A stretch of DNA of 35,682 nt, taken from Deltaproteobacteria bacterium. GTDB lineage: Bacteria; Myxococcota_A; UBA9160; UBA4427. How positions within the stretch are numbered: position 1 is the first letter of the stretch; the number at the start of each line of letters is the position of its first letter. Below the pieces are notes generated by a model. It was not told the DNA's origin and did not search any database. It saw only the letters and a list, made by a program, of their open reading frames with translations. A program made the translations under genes and the position numbers. Below are positions 1 through 8,169 of this stretch, in pieces. The stretch covers positions 1 through 35,682 of the forward strand of contig JAFDEK010000062.1 of NCBI GenBank assembly GCA_019310385.1, written 5' to 3'.

Positions 1-987
1 CCACTCGTACTCGGAGGAGGTCACACAGCGAAGCATCGGCGACATCGCCGCTTCGAGGGTCTGCTCGAGCCGCACCGCCTGCAGCAGCCTGCGATCCAGC
101 TCGAAGGGGCCGGCTGTGTCGAGCCCTTCGAGCAGCCGCGCCAACGCGGGGAGCGGTCGTGCCGGGACGCGCTCGTCGATCACGACCTCGTCGGGCGTGA
201 CCTCTCTACCAGCTGAGGGCTCTTTACCCGGTGAGGCCTCTTCACCCGGTGAGGCCTCCTCGTTCGGGGCGAGCGCCCAGCTCTCGCCAGCCTGCGGCTC
301 CTCGCCGGACTCCGGCATGACGGGAATCTCCGAGCAGGCCTCGGCGACGATCAGCTCGAGGGCGTCGCCACCGGACAGACGCTGGCCGGCCACCTTCTCG
401 GCCGTCTCCTTCGCGTGCTCCCAGAGCCGCACGACCTCGGCCGTGCAGCGAATCGTCAGGCGGGCACGCGTCTCCTCCTCCCCGCCGCCGGGACACTCGT
501 TCTCCGCTCCCGCCGCGCGTACTTCGCGCTCGAGCTGACGGGTCGACATGCTGGCCGCGCGTTCGATCCAGGCCGCCTCGTCCGTCGCGCCCGCAACCCG
601 CGCCAGCAGCCGCACCTTGCTCCAGGGCAGCCGGTTCTCGACCAGCGTCCCTTCGAGCCCGGGGAGCTCCGTCAGACGCCGGTGCACGCGCGCGAGATCC
701 TGCAGCTGGCGCGACGAGAGGCCCGGCCGCTCCCGCGCGTAGTCGGCGAGGCGCGCATAGCCCAGCCGCTCGTCGCCGCGCGTATCGATCACCCGCGCCG
801 CCACCGCGGCCAGCACCCGCCGCACGGGCCCGACCGACGCCGCGAGCAGAGTGAGCCGGTCCTCGATCCGCTCGCCGCGGCGCAGCACCGCATCCCCATG
901 CGGCCCGGCGAGATCCCAGGCGGGCGCGAACTCTACGCGCACGACACGCCCGCCACGCACGCCACGTACAATGCACCCACGACCCAC
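1..987 (-). CDS. HNH-endonuclease-type protein, N-terminal part (runs off window edge)
   Basis: The minus-strand frame entering the window end reads continuously from about 987 down to base 1. It has the helical Arg/Glu-rich layout of the DUF222-like N-terminal region of HNH endonuclease proteins: a LADYARERPGLS segment, then RQLQDLARVHRRL, LPWSKVRLLARVAG and MSTRQLEREVRA. The catalytic HNH domain would lie beyond the window, so nuclease function is inferred only. A Glu/Pro/Gly-rich linker contains three copies of an 18-base tandem repeat (205-258). The start is uncertain. A GTG at 987 is used here, and GTGs at 1018 and 1015 are also in frame. The best Shine-Dalgarno (GGAGGA, 1008-1003) sits 4 bases before an out-of-frame ATG at 998 that reaches a stop after 21 codons. 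The family call is moderately sure; the start is not. Confidence 0.55.
   Translation of the reverse strand, partial: MGRGCIVRGVRGGRVVRVEFAPAWDLAGPHGDAVLRRGERIEDRLTLLAASVGPVRRVLAAVAARVIDTRGDERLGYARLADYARERPGLSSRQLQDLARVHRRLTELPGLEGTLVENRLPWSKVRLLARVAGATDEAAWIERAASMSTRQLEREVRAAGAENECPGGGEEETRARLTIRCTAEVVRLWEHAKETAEKVAGQRLSGGDALELIVAEACSEIPVMPESGEEPQAGESWALAPNEEASPGEEASPGKEPSAGREVTPDEVVIDERVPARPLPALARLLEGLDTAGPFELDRRLLQAVRLEQTLEAAMSPMLRCVTSSEYEW
205..258 (-). repeat. Three 18-base tandem repeats inside the HNH-type gene
   Basis: Three adjacent 18-base units (241-258, 223-240, 205-222) encode EEASPG, EEASPG-like and KEPSAG-like hexapeptides in the linker of the HNH-type protein. The first two are nearly identical and the third has diverged. 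The unit length is a multiple of three, so changes in copy number would keep the frame and only alter linker length. Confidence 0.8.
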
Positions 988-1187
988 AACACGCCCATAC
1001 GCTCCTCCGACAGTCACCACAGCATACACGAAACTAGGACGAAAGTCACTGCCTCTCCAACAATCGGCCCAGTTGGCGAAACCCAAGACGGACCTCGTCC
1101 CCCCCCCCGCCCGGTGAGCATCTGACCGAAGGTCTGCACAGCGGACGTGCAAGAAAGCAGCTTCTCGCCGGGCGCGAAGCAAGCGCC

Positions 1188-1571
1188 TCATCGCGGTGTC
1201 GGACTGCGGAGCGCCGCGACACCTCCCGCAGCCTGAGAGGGGGATGTGCCTCGGCTGCCGCCTGGTGTGCAAACGTCGGTGTCCTGCTCGAGTCTCCACG
1301 GGTGCGTTCCCGGATCGGACAAGCCGAAGATGCGGCGGTTTCGCATCGCCCAAGGGCTGAAGGCTCCCGGCGCCAGCAAAGGAAGAGATGAAGCGGCGAA
1401 GGCCAGATAGAGCCACGGCACCGGGCAACGAAGGGTGAGCTGGAGCAAGGGGGAGATATCCTCGGCGCGCGGCAAGTCTGCGCGGGGCGTGGCCGCCGCC
1501 ACGCTCGGGATGATGGGCACGGTGACCAGCACGAACAGGCTCCGGCCGTTCGAGTACCTGTTCTTCAGCAT
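1188..1571 (-). pseudogene. Truncated membrane-protein remnant
   Basis: An open frame on the minus strand can start at an ATG at 1571. It encodes one hydrophobic segment beginning SLFVLVTVPIIPS, then a segment with CPVPWLYLAFAASSLPLL and a basic RNRRIFGLS turn. That order resembles the first two membrane spans of a multi-pass family similar to ferric-reductase-like transmembrane proteins, recalled from memory and not searched. After GLS (about 1317) the frame loses membrane character and ends in Pro/Gly/Ser-rich residues, so the remaining spans are missing. I read it as a decayed gene fragment. It could instead be a chance open frame in GC-rich DNA. Confidence 0.35.
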
Positions 1572-1815
1572 CCAAGCTCGCGCGTCTTCCCGAGTTCGAT
1601 AGCATTTCGGCGTCCGACCTCGGGGCCGCCCGAGTTCGCGGCGTGGATCGAAGAGATCGGAATCAGCAACCCGCCTGGCTCCTCGTGACTCGAATCTGGC
1701 GGACAGAGAAATCCGCATTCCCCATCATGTCCGAATTCCGCAAACAGCCCGAGAGAAGCCGCGTGAAACCAGTCGTTCTACTCCTGCCGTCCCTGCGCTG
1801 TCCAGAACCCCTCTT
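1572..1815. other. Intergenic stretch, no gene recognised
   Basis: This stretch lies between the membrane-protein remnant (minus) and the sulfatase-family gene (plus). Reading frames crossing it have no recognisable motif or convincing start. No clear terminator or operator was seen. It should contain the promoter of the downstream plus-strand gene, but no strong -35/-10 pair is evident. Confidence 0.4.
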
Positions 1816-3250
1816 GTGAGGCGATTCGCTCCCGGCATACGCATGCTCCTGGCCGCTCTGTTGCTCGCTGTCGCGGCGGTCTTTTTGCTTCGCGCGTGGC
1901 GCGCGCCCGGCGGCGGCTCGCTCCCGGCGTCTTCCCCGGGATCCGGGCAGCCCTCCATCGTGCTCGTCACGGTGGACACGCTGCGCGCCGACCACCTGGG
2001 CGTCTACGGCTACCCCCGCGCCACCTCGCCGAACCTCGACGAGCTGGCGGCGGGCGCGCTGGTCTTCGAGCGCGCCCAGTCCCATGCGCCGGAGACGCGG
2101 ACGAGCTTCGCCAGCCTCCTCACCGGCTTCCTCCCTCACGAGACTCGCGTGCTCGAGTACCACCCCCTTCCGGCCGGAGTGGACACACTGGCCGAGCAGC
2201 TGCAACGAGCCGGCTATGCCACGATGGCGATCGTGGGCAACTACACCCTGCGCAACCAAGAGCGCTTCGCGGATGGCGAGGGCTGGGCCCAGGGCTTCGA
2301 GATCTACGACGACGTCATGCAGCAGCGCGAGCTGGTTCGGAAGCTGCCCGAGCGTAGGGCCGTCGCGACCGTCGATCGCACCCTCTCCCTGCTGCGCTCC
2401 GAGCCTCGCCGCCCGATCTTCCTCTGGGTGCACTTCCAGGATCCGCACGGTCCCTACACGCCCCCCGCGCGCCACCTGCGCGAGCCTCGGCGCCGAGGCG
2501 CGCCCGCCGCGCCCCCTACGCGCCAACGCCGACCTTTCCGGCCGCGGCGGCATTCCCGCCCATCACCTCCTGAGCGAGAGCCGCGACTTCCACTACTACC
2601 TCGATCGTTACGACGCGGAGATACGCTTCTTCGACGAGCAGCTCGGCCGCCTGCTCGCGGGCCTCGAGGAGGGGGGGCTGGGCAACGCCTGGCTGGTCTT
2701 CACATCGGACCACGGGGAAGGCATGGGAGAGCACGACTTCTACTTCTCCCACATCGGCTACCTCCACCAGTCGCTCACCCACGTGCCCCTGATCCTGCGC
2801 CTTCCGGGCGGCCCGACCGGGCGCCGCAGAGAGTTCGTACAACACATCGACGTGGTGCCCACGCTCCTCGCCGCGGCTGGCATTGCTCCGGATCCGCGCC
2901 TGCGGGGCCATGACCTGCTCGACGTCACGGCGCCGGAGCGCTCGATCTACGCTGTGACGGCCTCCCCCATCGACCGGGATGGCGCGAAGGCCTCGCTCGT
3001 GTCCGGCGGCTTCAAGCTCGTTCGAAACCTCGGGACGGGCCAGCGCCAGCTCTACGACCTGAACGCAGACCCGAACGAAGAGCGCGACCTCTCGGACGAC
3101 CCGGAGCAGCGTGCAAAGCTGCGCCGCATGAACCGCGAGCTGACCGCCCTGCACGCGAGCGACGTTCTGAATCTGCCCCGGCCGGGTCCCCGCCCGGTGC
3201 TCAGCCGGGAGGAGCGGGAGAACCTCGAGGCCCTCGGCTACGTCGAGTAG
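1816..3250 (+). pseudogene. Sulfatase / alkaline-phosphatase-superfamily hydrolase, frameshifted
   Basis: Two overlapping frames together make one protein of about 477 residues. The first begins at GTG 1816 with a membrane anchor or signal (about residues 9-27), then VTVDTLRADHLG carrying the metal Asp, and FASLLTG. It runs to HGPYTPPARHL near 2480. The second frame (shifted +1) carries on from about 2490 with LRANADLSGRGGIPA, RYDAEIRFFDEQ, the metal-binding TSDHGEGMGEHD, a QHIDVVPTLLAAAG segment, and stops at 3250. A single extra base, or two missing, between about 2462 and 2512 would explain the break. The usual C/S-x-P-x-R formylglycine signature is absent; Thr94 sits in the nucleophile position, so a phosphatase- or phosphodiesterase-like activity is as likely as sulfate ester hydrolysis. 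Without repair the product would lack the C-terminal metal site. Confidence 0.8.
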
Positions 3251-3356
3251 CGAGCCGTCAGCCGGATGAGCGCTTCGACGCTGCGGGCGTCTGCCACCCA
3301 AGTTCCCGGTTGCTCGACGGCGAGCGCTCCGCGCATGAACTAGGCTTGCCCGCGCC

Positions 3357-4481
3357 ATGTCTGCCTCCGGCCAGGCCCCGCTGCGACATCGCATCCTGCT
3401 CTCCGCGGCCAGTCTCGCCTTGACGCTGCTGCTGCTGGAGCTCGGATTGCGCCTCTTCGCCCCCGTTCCCCGATTCAGCGAAGACAACATGTACTTCGCC
3501 CCCGACCCCCACACCGGCTACCGCCTCGCCCCCAATGGACGAGGGACCTTCCACAACGGCATCCCCGCCAACGCGAATCGCCTGGGACACCGGGACGACG
3601 ACCCGAAGCAGCCCAAGCCCGAAGACGAGCTTCGCATCCTGGTCGTAGGCGACTCCTTCACCGTCGGCCGCAACGTTCGCCGAGCGGAAGCCTATCCCCA
3701 GCGCCTCGAGGCACGTCTCCGGGCGGCCGAACGCGAGCCCGTCGACGTCCTCAACGCGGGCGTCGGTGGCTGGAATCCCTTCCAGTACGCCCAGTATCTC
3801 GACCACTACGGCGCCGCCCTCGAGTCCGATCTCGTCATCGTCGGATTCTTCGTCGGGAACGACACTCTCGTCCGGGACGCGAACCCCGACGCGCTGATGA
3901 CCGCCGTTCTGGGACGCCGGGTGCCCCGTCATTCGGGAGCCGCATCCCCGCTGCTCAGCGTGCGCGTCTTCCTCTACAAACACTCCCAGCTCGCGCGCCT
4001 GCTGATGAACCGCGCACCAGTCGAATTCGACTTCGCGCGAGACGACTGCCGCGACTTCTCGCAGCGCTTCATCTCCATCCAGACGCAGCGAGCCGTCGCG
4101 AACCACCGGGCCGCAGCCGACCTGGCCGGCGGGGACCTCCGGCGCTCCCTCCGGCAGCTCTCCCGAATGGCCGCAGCCACCCGGCGCCTGGAGATCCCCC
4201 TCCTCGTCGTCCTCATCCCGGACGAAAGCCAGATCAATCCCCATCTGCAGCAGCGACTGCGTGCGGAGCTGCCCGATCTGCACTTCGACTTCGACCAGCC
4301 ACAGCCGCTGATCGGGCACTGGCTCAGCGACCGGGGGATCCCCTTCCTGGACCTGCTGCCGGCCTTCCGCCGGGATTCCCGCTGCCTCTACATGAACGAC
4401 GCCCACTGGACGCCCGAGGGCCACGAGTTCGCCGCGCGGCGCATCGCCGAACACCTCGCGTCCACGGGCTGGCTCCAGTAG
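3357..4481 (+). CDS. SGNH/GDSL-family hydrolase, membrane-anchored or secreted
   Basis: A 374-residue protein starting at ATG 3357. Residues about 13-34 form a hydrophobic N-terminal segment, a signal peptide or anchor. The SGNH blocks are all present: LVVGDSFTVG with nucleophile Ser100 in GDS, NAGVGGWN (Gly block, about 133-140), FFVGND with Asn168, and DAHWTPEGH (348-356) with the Asp/His pair. The family includes lipases, esterases and the AlgX/DltD-type O-acetyl transfer proteins, and the DAHWTPEGH ending is like the latter. The substrate cannot be told. It follows the sulfatase-family gene on the same strand with a gap of about 106 bases, so both may act on an extracellular glycan or ester; that link is inference. 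Confidence 0.85.
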   Translation: MSASGQAPLRHRILLSAASLALTLLLLELGLRLFAPVPRFSEDNMYFAPDPHTGYRLAPNGRGTFHNGIPANANRLGHRDDDPKQPKPEDELRILVVGDSFTVGRNVRRAEAYPQRLEARLRAAEREPVDVLNAGVGGWNPFQYAQYLDHYGAALESDLVIVGFFVGNDTLVRDANPDALMTAVLGRRVPRHSGAASPLLSVRVFLYKHSQLARLLMNRAPVEFDFARDDCRDFSQRFISIQTQRAVANHRAAADLAGGDLRRSLRQLSRMAAATRRLEIPLLVVLIPDESQINPHLQQRLRAELPDLHFDFDQPQPLIGHWLSDRGIPFLDLLPAFRRDSRCLYMNDAHWTPEGHEFAARRIAEHLASTGWLQ

Positions 4482-4745
4482 CAGAGCCGACATCGAGCCG
4501 ATGCACCGACGCCACGATTGCCGCGGCACCTTCGTCCCGTGGGGCAAAAAAGGGGGGGGGCACGACTCCCCTGGCGAGACTCCGCTGGGCCGTGATTGCT
4601 TCCACATCCAGGCATCTACATGAATGTCCGCGAGGTTGTGGAGCGAGTGAGGCGCGGTGGCACTCATTCAACGCTACTACTCGCCTGCGGCTTCGTAAGT
4701 CACATGAGATGATCCGGGGAGGCGCTGACGGCGGAGGGAGGATCC
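4482..4745. other. Intergenic stretch with homopolymer tract
   Basis: No gene is recognised between the SGNH hydrolase and the secreted protein. It contains six A followed by nine G (4546-4560), a tract prone to length variation and sequencing error. A strong purine-rich ribosome binding site (GGAGGGAGG) lies just before the GTG at 4746. Confidence 0.5.
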
Positions 4746-5654
4746 GTGACGAGTCGATCCACACTGCGGTGGTTATGGTGGGCAGCGGTGCTGGTGTCTT
4801 GTCTGCAGCCCTTCGTCGTCGCTGCAGATGTGGTCGTGCAGTCTCAGACGCGAAGCATGAAGCTGAGCGGATGGGCGCTCGTGGGGGGAAGTGATTCAGA
4901 CAACCTCACAGTCACCCACGCGGGTCCATTCGATGAGACACTCACGCTCTTCCTCGGAGGTGAGGCGCGGCAGATCTCGGGCTTCGACTCCGCCAACGCG
5001 CGAATCAGGGCAATGGGGTCGGGGCATAGCCAAGGGCCCGCCCTGGGCAGCTTCGCGTACGACTACGGCAATCCAACCTGCAACGTGGTCAGCTTGGAGC
5101 CGCTCTCCAGCTTCAGTGTGAGCTTCAGCGTGAATGCGCCGACCGCTTACGTGCTGAACGGGGACGCAGGGGTGCTCGTCTACGGCCAGGGCCTTCCAAA
5201 TGTGACGGCATCCAACGGATTGCCGGGGCAGTACGCCCTCATCGAGCTGCGCAACTCCACTGACGAGCTGATTCAATGCAAGGCGGCGGGTGCCGCGAGC
5301 TGCGGTGTCACGAGTCACGTGTGGGGTCAGGAGGAGACGCTTGCTGCCGGCACCTATACCTTGACTGGAGAGGCAGACTCCGTCGGCCAGAGCTACGTCT
5401 CATCGACCTGGTGTTCACTTCCCCATCCGCCGGGCACGCAGACCACGGCCTGGGAGCACCCTGTCGACAAGGCCGCGGGTTTCAACTTCGAGTTCGAGGT
5501 GCTGTGTGAGGGCGGCGGAAGCTCGTGCTTTCAGGTCCTCGGCGAGCCCACCGGAGTGCCCACGAGCCATACCCGCACCGTGGCGGCACTCACGATCCTG
5601 CTTGCTGCGACCGGCCTCGTCGCGACGCTGAGCCGCAGGTGCGTGGCCCCCTGA
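4746..5654 (+). CDS. Secreted protein with C-terminal PEP-CTERM-like sorting tail
   Basis: A 302-residue protein starting at GTG 4746, supported by a Shine-Dalgarno (GGAGGGAGG) ending 4 bases upstream. Residues 1-27 form a typical signal peptide ending near VVAA. The body is Ser/Thr/Gly/Asn-rich with several Cys residues and has the look of a beta-sandwich surface protein; no known domain was recognised. The last 32 residues hold VPTSHTRT, a hydrophobic span (about 278-294) and an SRR cluster, which is the three-part layout of exosortase or archaeosortase substrates with the PEP motif degenerated. Whether it is processed by an exosortase is inference; no exosortase gene lies in the window. 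A fully canonical tail of the same type occurs at 35495-35578. Confidence 0.7.
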   Translation: MTSRSTLRWLWWAAVLVSCLQPFVVAADVVVQSQTRSMKLSGWALVGGSDSDNLTVTHAGPFDETLTLFLGGEARQISGFDSANARIRAMGSGHSQGPALGSFAYDYGNPTCNVVSLEPLSSFSVSFSVNAPTAYVLNGDAGVLVYGQGLPNVTASNGLPGQYALIELRNSTDELIQCKAAGAASCGVTSHVWGQEETLAAGTYTLTGEADSVGQSYVSSTWCSLPHPPGTQTTAWEHPVDKAAGFNFEFEVLCEGGGSSCFQVLGEPTGVPTSHTRTVAALTILLAATGLVATLSRRCVAP

Positions 5655-6002
5655 GTCACGTCGAGCTGATCGCCATAGTGGCGCTTGTCGGACATCGCGA
5701 AGACCCAAGTCGAAATCCGTTTCCTCGCGCGGAACCCTACACCGCCAAGGACATCCGCTTGGAGCCAGGAGACGACAGCGCGGTCAGTTTCGACTCCCGT
5801 TCTCTCCAGACCACCGAACTCCAGGGATCTACTTGTAGATCCCCTCCCGCGTGAAGCCGCAGCTCGATTCAGCGACCCGGGGCGCCGCAGACTAGCGAGC
5901 GGCAACAAGGCGCCCGCGGCCTGAAGGCTGGGGCGGGGCGCAGGGACGGTGACCAGCCAGCTTCCGATGAAGGAGTTGATGCCGTGGAGTTGGTCCCGAT
6001 CC
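5655..6002. other. Non-coding stretch and read-through tail of the histidine kinase frame
   Basis: From 5655 to 5868 no coding region is recognised. The minus-strand kinase frame continues from 6002 down to 5869 only because its ancestral stop at 6003-6005 is out of frame (see the kinase). The encoded tail is Pro/Arg/Ser-rich without domain character. A 20-base near-palindrome lies at 5824-5843. Confidence 0.5.
5824..5843. repeat. 20-base near-palindrome
   Basis: GGGATCTACTTGTAGATCCC has two perfect 9-base arms around a central TT. The 2-base centre is too small for an RNA hairpin loop without opening pairs. A dimeric protein-binding site is possible, or a weak terminator between the two convergent genes. 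There is no T tract after it. Confidence 0.5.
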
Positions 6003-8169
6003 TCAGCGCGCCGGCACGAAGCGCAAGCTCACCCGGAACCCGCCCCCCTCGGCATTCGGCCTCGGCGAGCTCCTTCACCAACGCCAGGCCGATGCCGCTG
6101 CCCTTGGCGCTGCGGGTGAGCTCGTTCTCGCCGCGGTAGAAGGCTTCGAAGATGCGGGCGTGGTGGCGGCGCGGGACGCCGGGGCCGAAGTCACGCACGC
6201 AGAGCGCGACGCCCTCGTCGTCGCGCAGGCAGGTGATGGCGATCTCCCGCTGCGAAGCGCTATGGGCGTACTTGAGGGCGTTGTCGACCAGGTTGAAGAG
6301 CACCTGCAGGACGGCGTCCCGGTCGAAGCGCACGGGCGGGAGGTCTCCCTCCAGCGCGATGGTGAGAGAGAAGCCCTCGCGTTCGACGTGGGGGCGCAGG
6401 GTTTCGACCGCCTCCCGCACGACCGGCGCCACGTCGCCCACGGTGAAGTCGAATTCGCGGCTGCCCCGCTCGAGACGCGAGAACTCGAGCACGTTGTCGA
6501 TGAGACGCGAGAGGCGCTCGGACTCGCTGTGGATGGTGGCGTAGTAGTCCTCGCGCTGACGGCCCTCGGGCACGACGCCGTCGCGCAGCATCTCCGAGTA
6601 CATGCGAATGGAGGTGAGCGGCGTCTTGAGCTCGTGGGATACGGCCGCCACGAACTGATTGCGCCGCTCGGCGTAGCTCACCACCACGGCCACCATGCGA
6701 TAGACGGCGGCGAGGCCGCCCAGGGCGAGCAACGCGACCAGGCCGGCCAGTTGGTAGATGGTGCGCGTACTCGCGGTCCCGGGCAGCGGCTCGAGGGCGA
6801 GCAGCACGCGCAAGCTGTCGAAGGGCTCCGCGAAGCGGTGCTCGTAGACGAACTCCTGGGCGGCGCTCCGGGCAGGCGTCGCCTCGCCGGGGCCGAGGAA
6901 CCAGGTGTGGCCCAGCTGCGCGAGGCCGTTTATGCCCAGCACGCGCTCCTCGAGCCATTGACCCAGGGCCTCGGTATCGACCAGGAAGCCCTGGCGGTAG
7001 CCCTGCTCGCCCACCAGGACGGTGCGGGAGAGGACGATGTACCGCTCGTCGATTCGCCGACCCACCATGGGGTCGAGGGTGATGCTCACTTCCCGCTGCA
7101 ATATCCTCGCTGCAGCCATGTCGGCTTCGGCTTCGAAGCGTGCAGCGTCCGGGCTGGCCGCTCGCGCGAGCTCGTCCCCGAGCGCGGCCGCCATGGCCCC
7201 GGCCGGGGCGGGCGCCGGCGCGGCGGCGGCCACCGTCAGCGGCTCACCCGATGATCTGCGCTGGGCAGAATCGATACGCTTCTCTATGGCTCGAGCGCCT
7301 TCGAAGTCGACGGATGATCGCTGCGGCCCCTCGAACGCGTAAGTCCCTCGCGCCTCGGAGGATGCCAGCCGTCCTTTCGCAGCCGCGACATCCTGATCGC
7401 TCGGCGGGGGCGCGGGCGCCACGCGCCCCGAGGCCTTGAAGCGCGCGCGCGCGGCACTGCCCGCCACCTCCTGACCATACACATCGGCGTAAGGCGCCTG
7501 TGTGACCTTCTGCTTGCGCTCGGCCCGCTCCTCACCGGCGCGATTCAGGCTGCTCAGCAGTTCGAAGGCGCTCCCGCGCTCGGAGCTGGCGACGCTCTTC
7601 GCCACCTCCTCGTCCTGCTGGCCCAGCTCTTTCATCGCGAGCTCATCGCGCTTCTGCGCCCGGCGCCCGCGCTCGACGGTGGCGCCCGGAGGCACTTCGT
7701 CGTCCGCTGCCTCCGGAACCGCGGGCAGTCGCTCACGGCGGTCGATCGCCCAGGCACGAAGCACCAGCTCTTCGATCTTCGCGGCGGAATCGAGACCCGC
7801 GCGCTTCTTGCCCGCCATGGCGTTCCCATCACGATCGGCGCCGCTGAGTTCGGGCGTGCCGAAGCTCCCGTCCGGCTCGATCTGGAAGTGCCCCATCAGG
7901 AAGGGATCGGCCGAAGCCGGGGCGGGGGAAGGCGCCGGCCGCTGCATCCGGGGCAACGCGGCGCGGTATTCCTCGAAGGGCCGCTCCTCTTCGCGCTCGA
8001 GGAAGCGCGATAGGGCGCGTTCCATCTCGTCGAAGACGCGCTCCGCCACGGCGCGATGCTGGGTCGCGCGCTCGAGGGCGACGCTCGCCAGAGCGCGAGA
8101 GACCAGCAGCGCCAGCGGCACGGCGAGCGCCAGGGCGAGCAGCACGAAGGCGATGCGTAGGCGTCTCAT
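5869..8169 (-). CDS. Membrane sensor histidine kinase with altered C-terminus
   Basis: Starts at ATG 8169, overlapping the response regulator stop (ATGA). TM1 is at about residues 5-29. A long Ala/Glu/Pro-rich presumably periplasmic region (30-468) follows, then TM2 (about 470-497). The HisKA region has the phospho-acceptor His512 in AAVSHELKTPL. The ATPase domain has the N-box (LFNLVDNALKYA, Asn630), G1 (VRDFGPGVP, about 658-666), F-box (FEAFYRG) and G2 (SGIGLALVKELAEA, about 691-704). Past residue 704 the product becomes a junk tail. An adjacent frame gives NAEGGGFRVSLRFVPAR and a stop at 6003-6005, the normal family ending, so a short deletion that also shifts the frame removed about ten codons after G2. 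The catalytic core up to G2 is intact; whether the altered kinase works is unclear. It forms a two-component pair with the gene at 8166-8876. Confidence 0.88.
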   Translation of the reverse strand: MRRLRIAFVLLALALAVPLALLVSRALASVALERATQHRAVAERVFDEMERALSRFLEREEERPFEEYRAALPRMQRPAPSPAPASADPFLMGHFQIEPDGSFGTPELSGADRDGNAMAGKKRAGLDSAAKIEELVLRAWAIDRRERLPAVPEAADDEVPPGATVERGRRAQKRDELAMKELGQQDEEVAKSVASSERGSAFELLSSLNRAGEERAERKQKVTQAPYADVYGQEVAGSAARARFKASGRVAPAPPPSDQDVAAAKGRLASSEARGTYAFEGPQRSSVDFEGARAIEKRIDSAQRRSSGEPLTVAAAAPAPAPAGAMAAALGDELARAASPDAARFEAEADMAAARILQREVSITLDPMVGRRIDERYIVLSRTVLVGEQGYRQGFLVDTEALGQWLEERVLGINGLAQLGHTWFLGPGEATPARSAAQEFVYEHRFAEPFDSLRVLLALEPLPGTASTRTIYQLAGLVALLALGGLAAVYRMVAVVVSYAERRNQFVAAVSHELKTPLTSIRMYSEMLRDGVVPEGRQREDYYATIHSESERLSRLIDNVLEFSRLERGSREFDFTVGDVAPVVREAVETLRPHVEREGFSLTIALEGDLPPVRFDRDAVLQVLFNLVDNALKYAHSASQREIAITCLRDDEGVALCVRDFGPGVPRRHHARIFEAFYRGENELTRSAKGSGIGLALVKELAEAECRGGRVPGELALRAGALRIGTNSTASTPSSEAGWSPSLRPAPAFRPRAPCCRSLVCGAPGR

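Noticed and set aside
205..258. CRISPR-like repeat
   Set aside because: Units are directly adjacent with no spacers and are in-frame coding repeats.
415..1125. Long plus-strand open frame over the HNH-type gene
   Set aside because: Arg/Pro/His-rich composition with no motif; it is antisense to a frame with good domain character.
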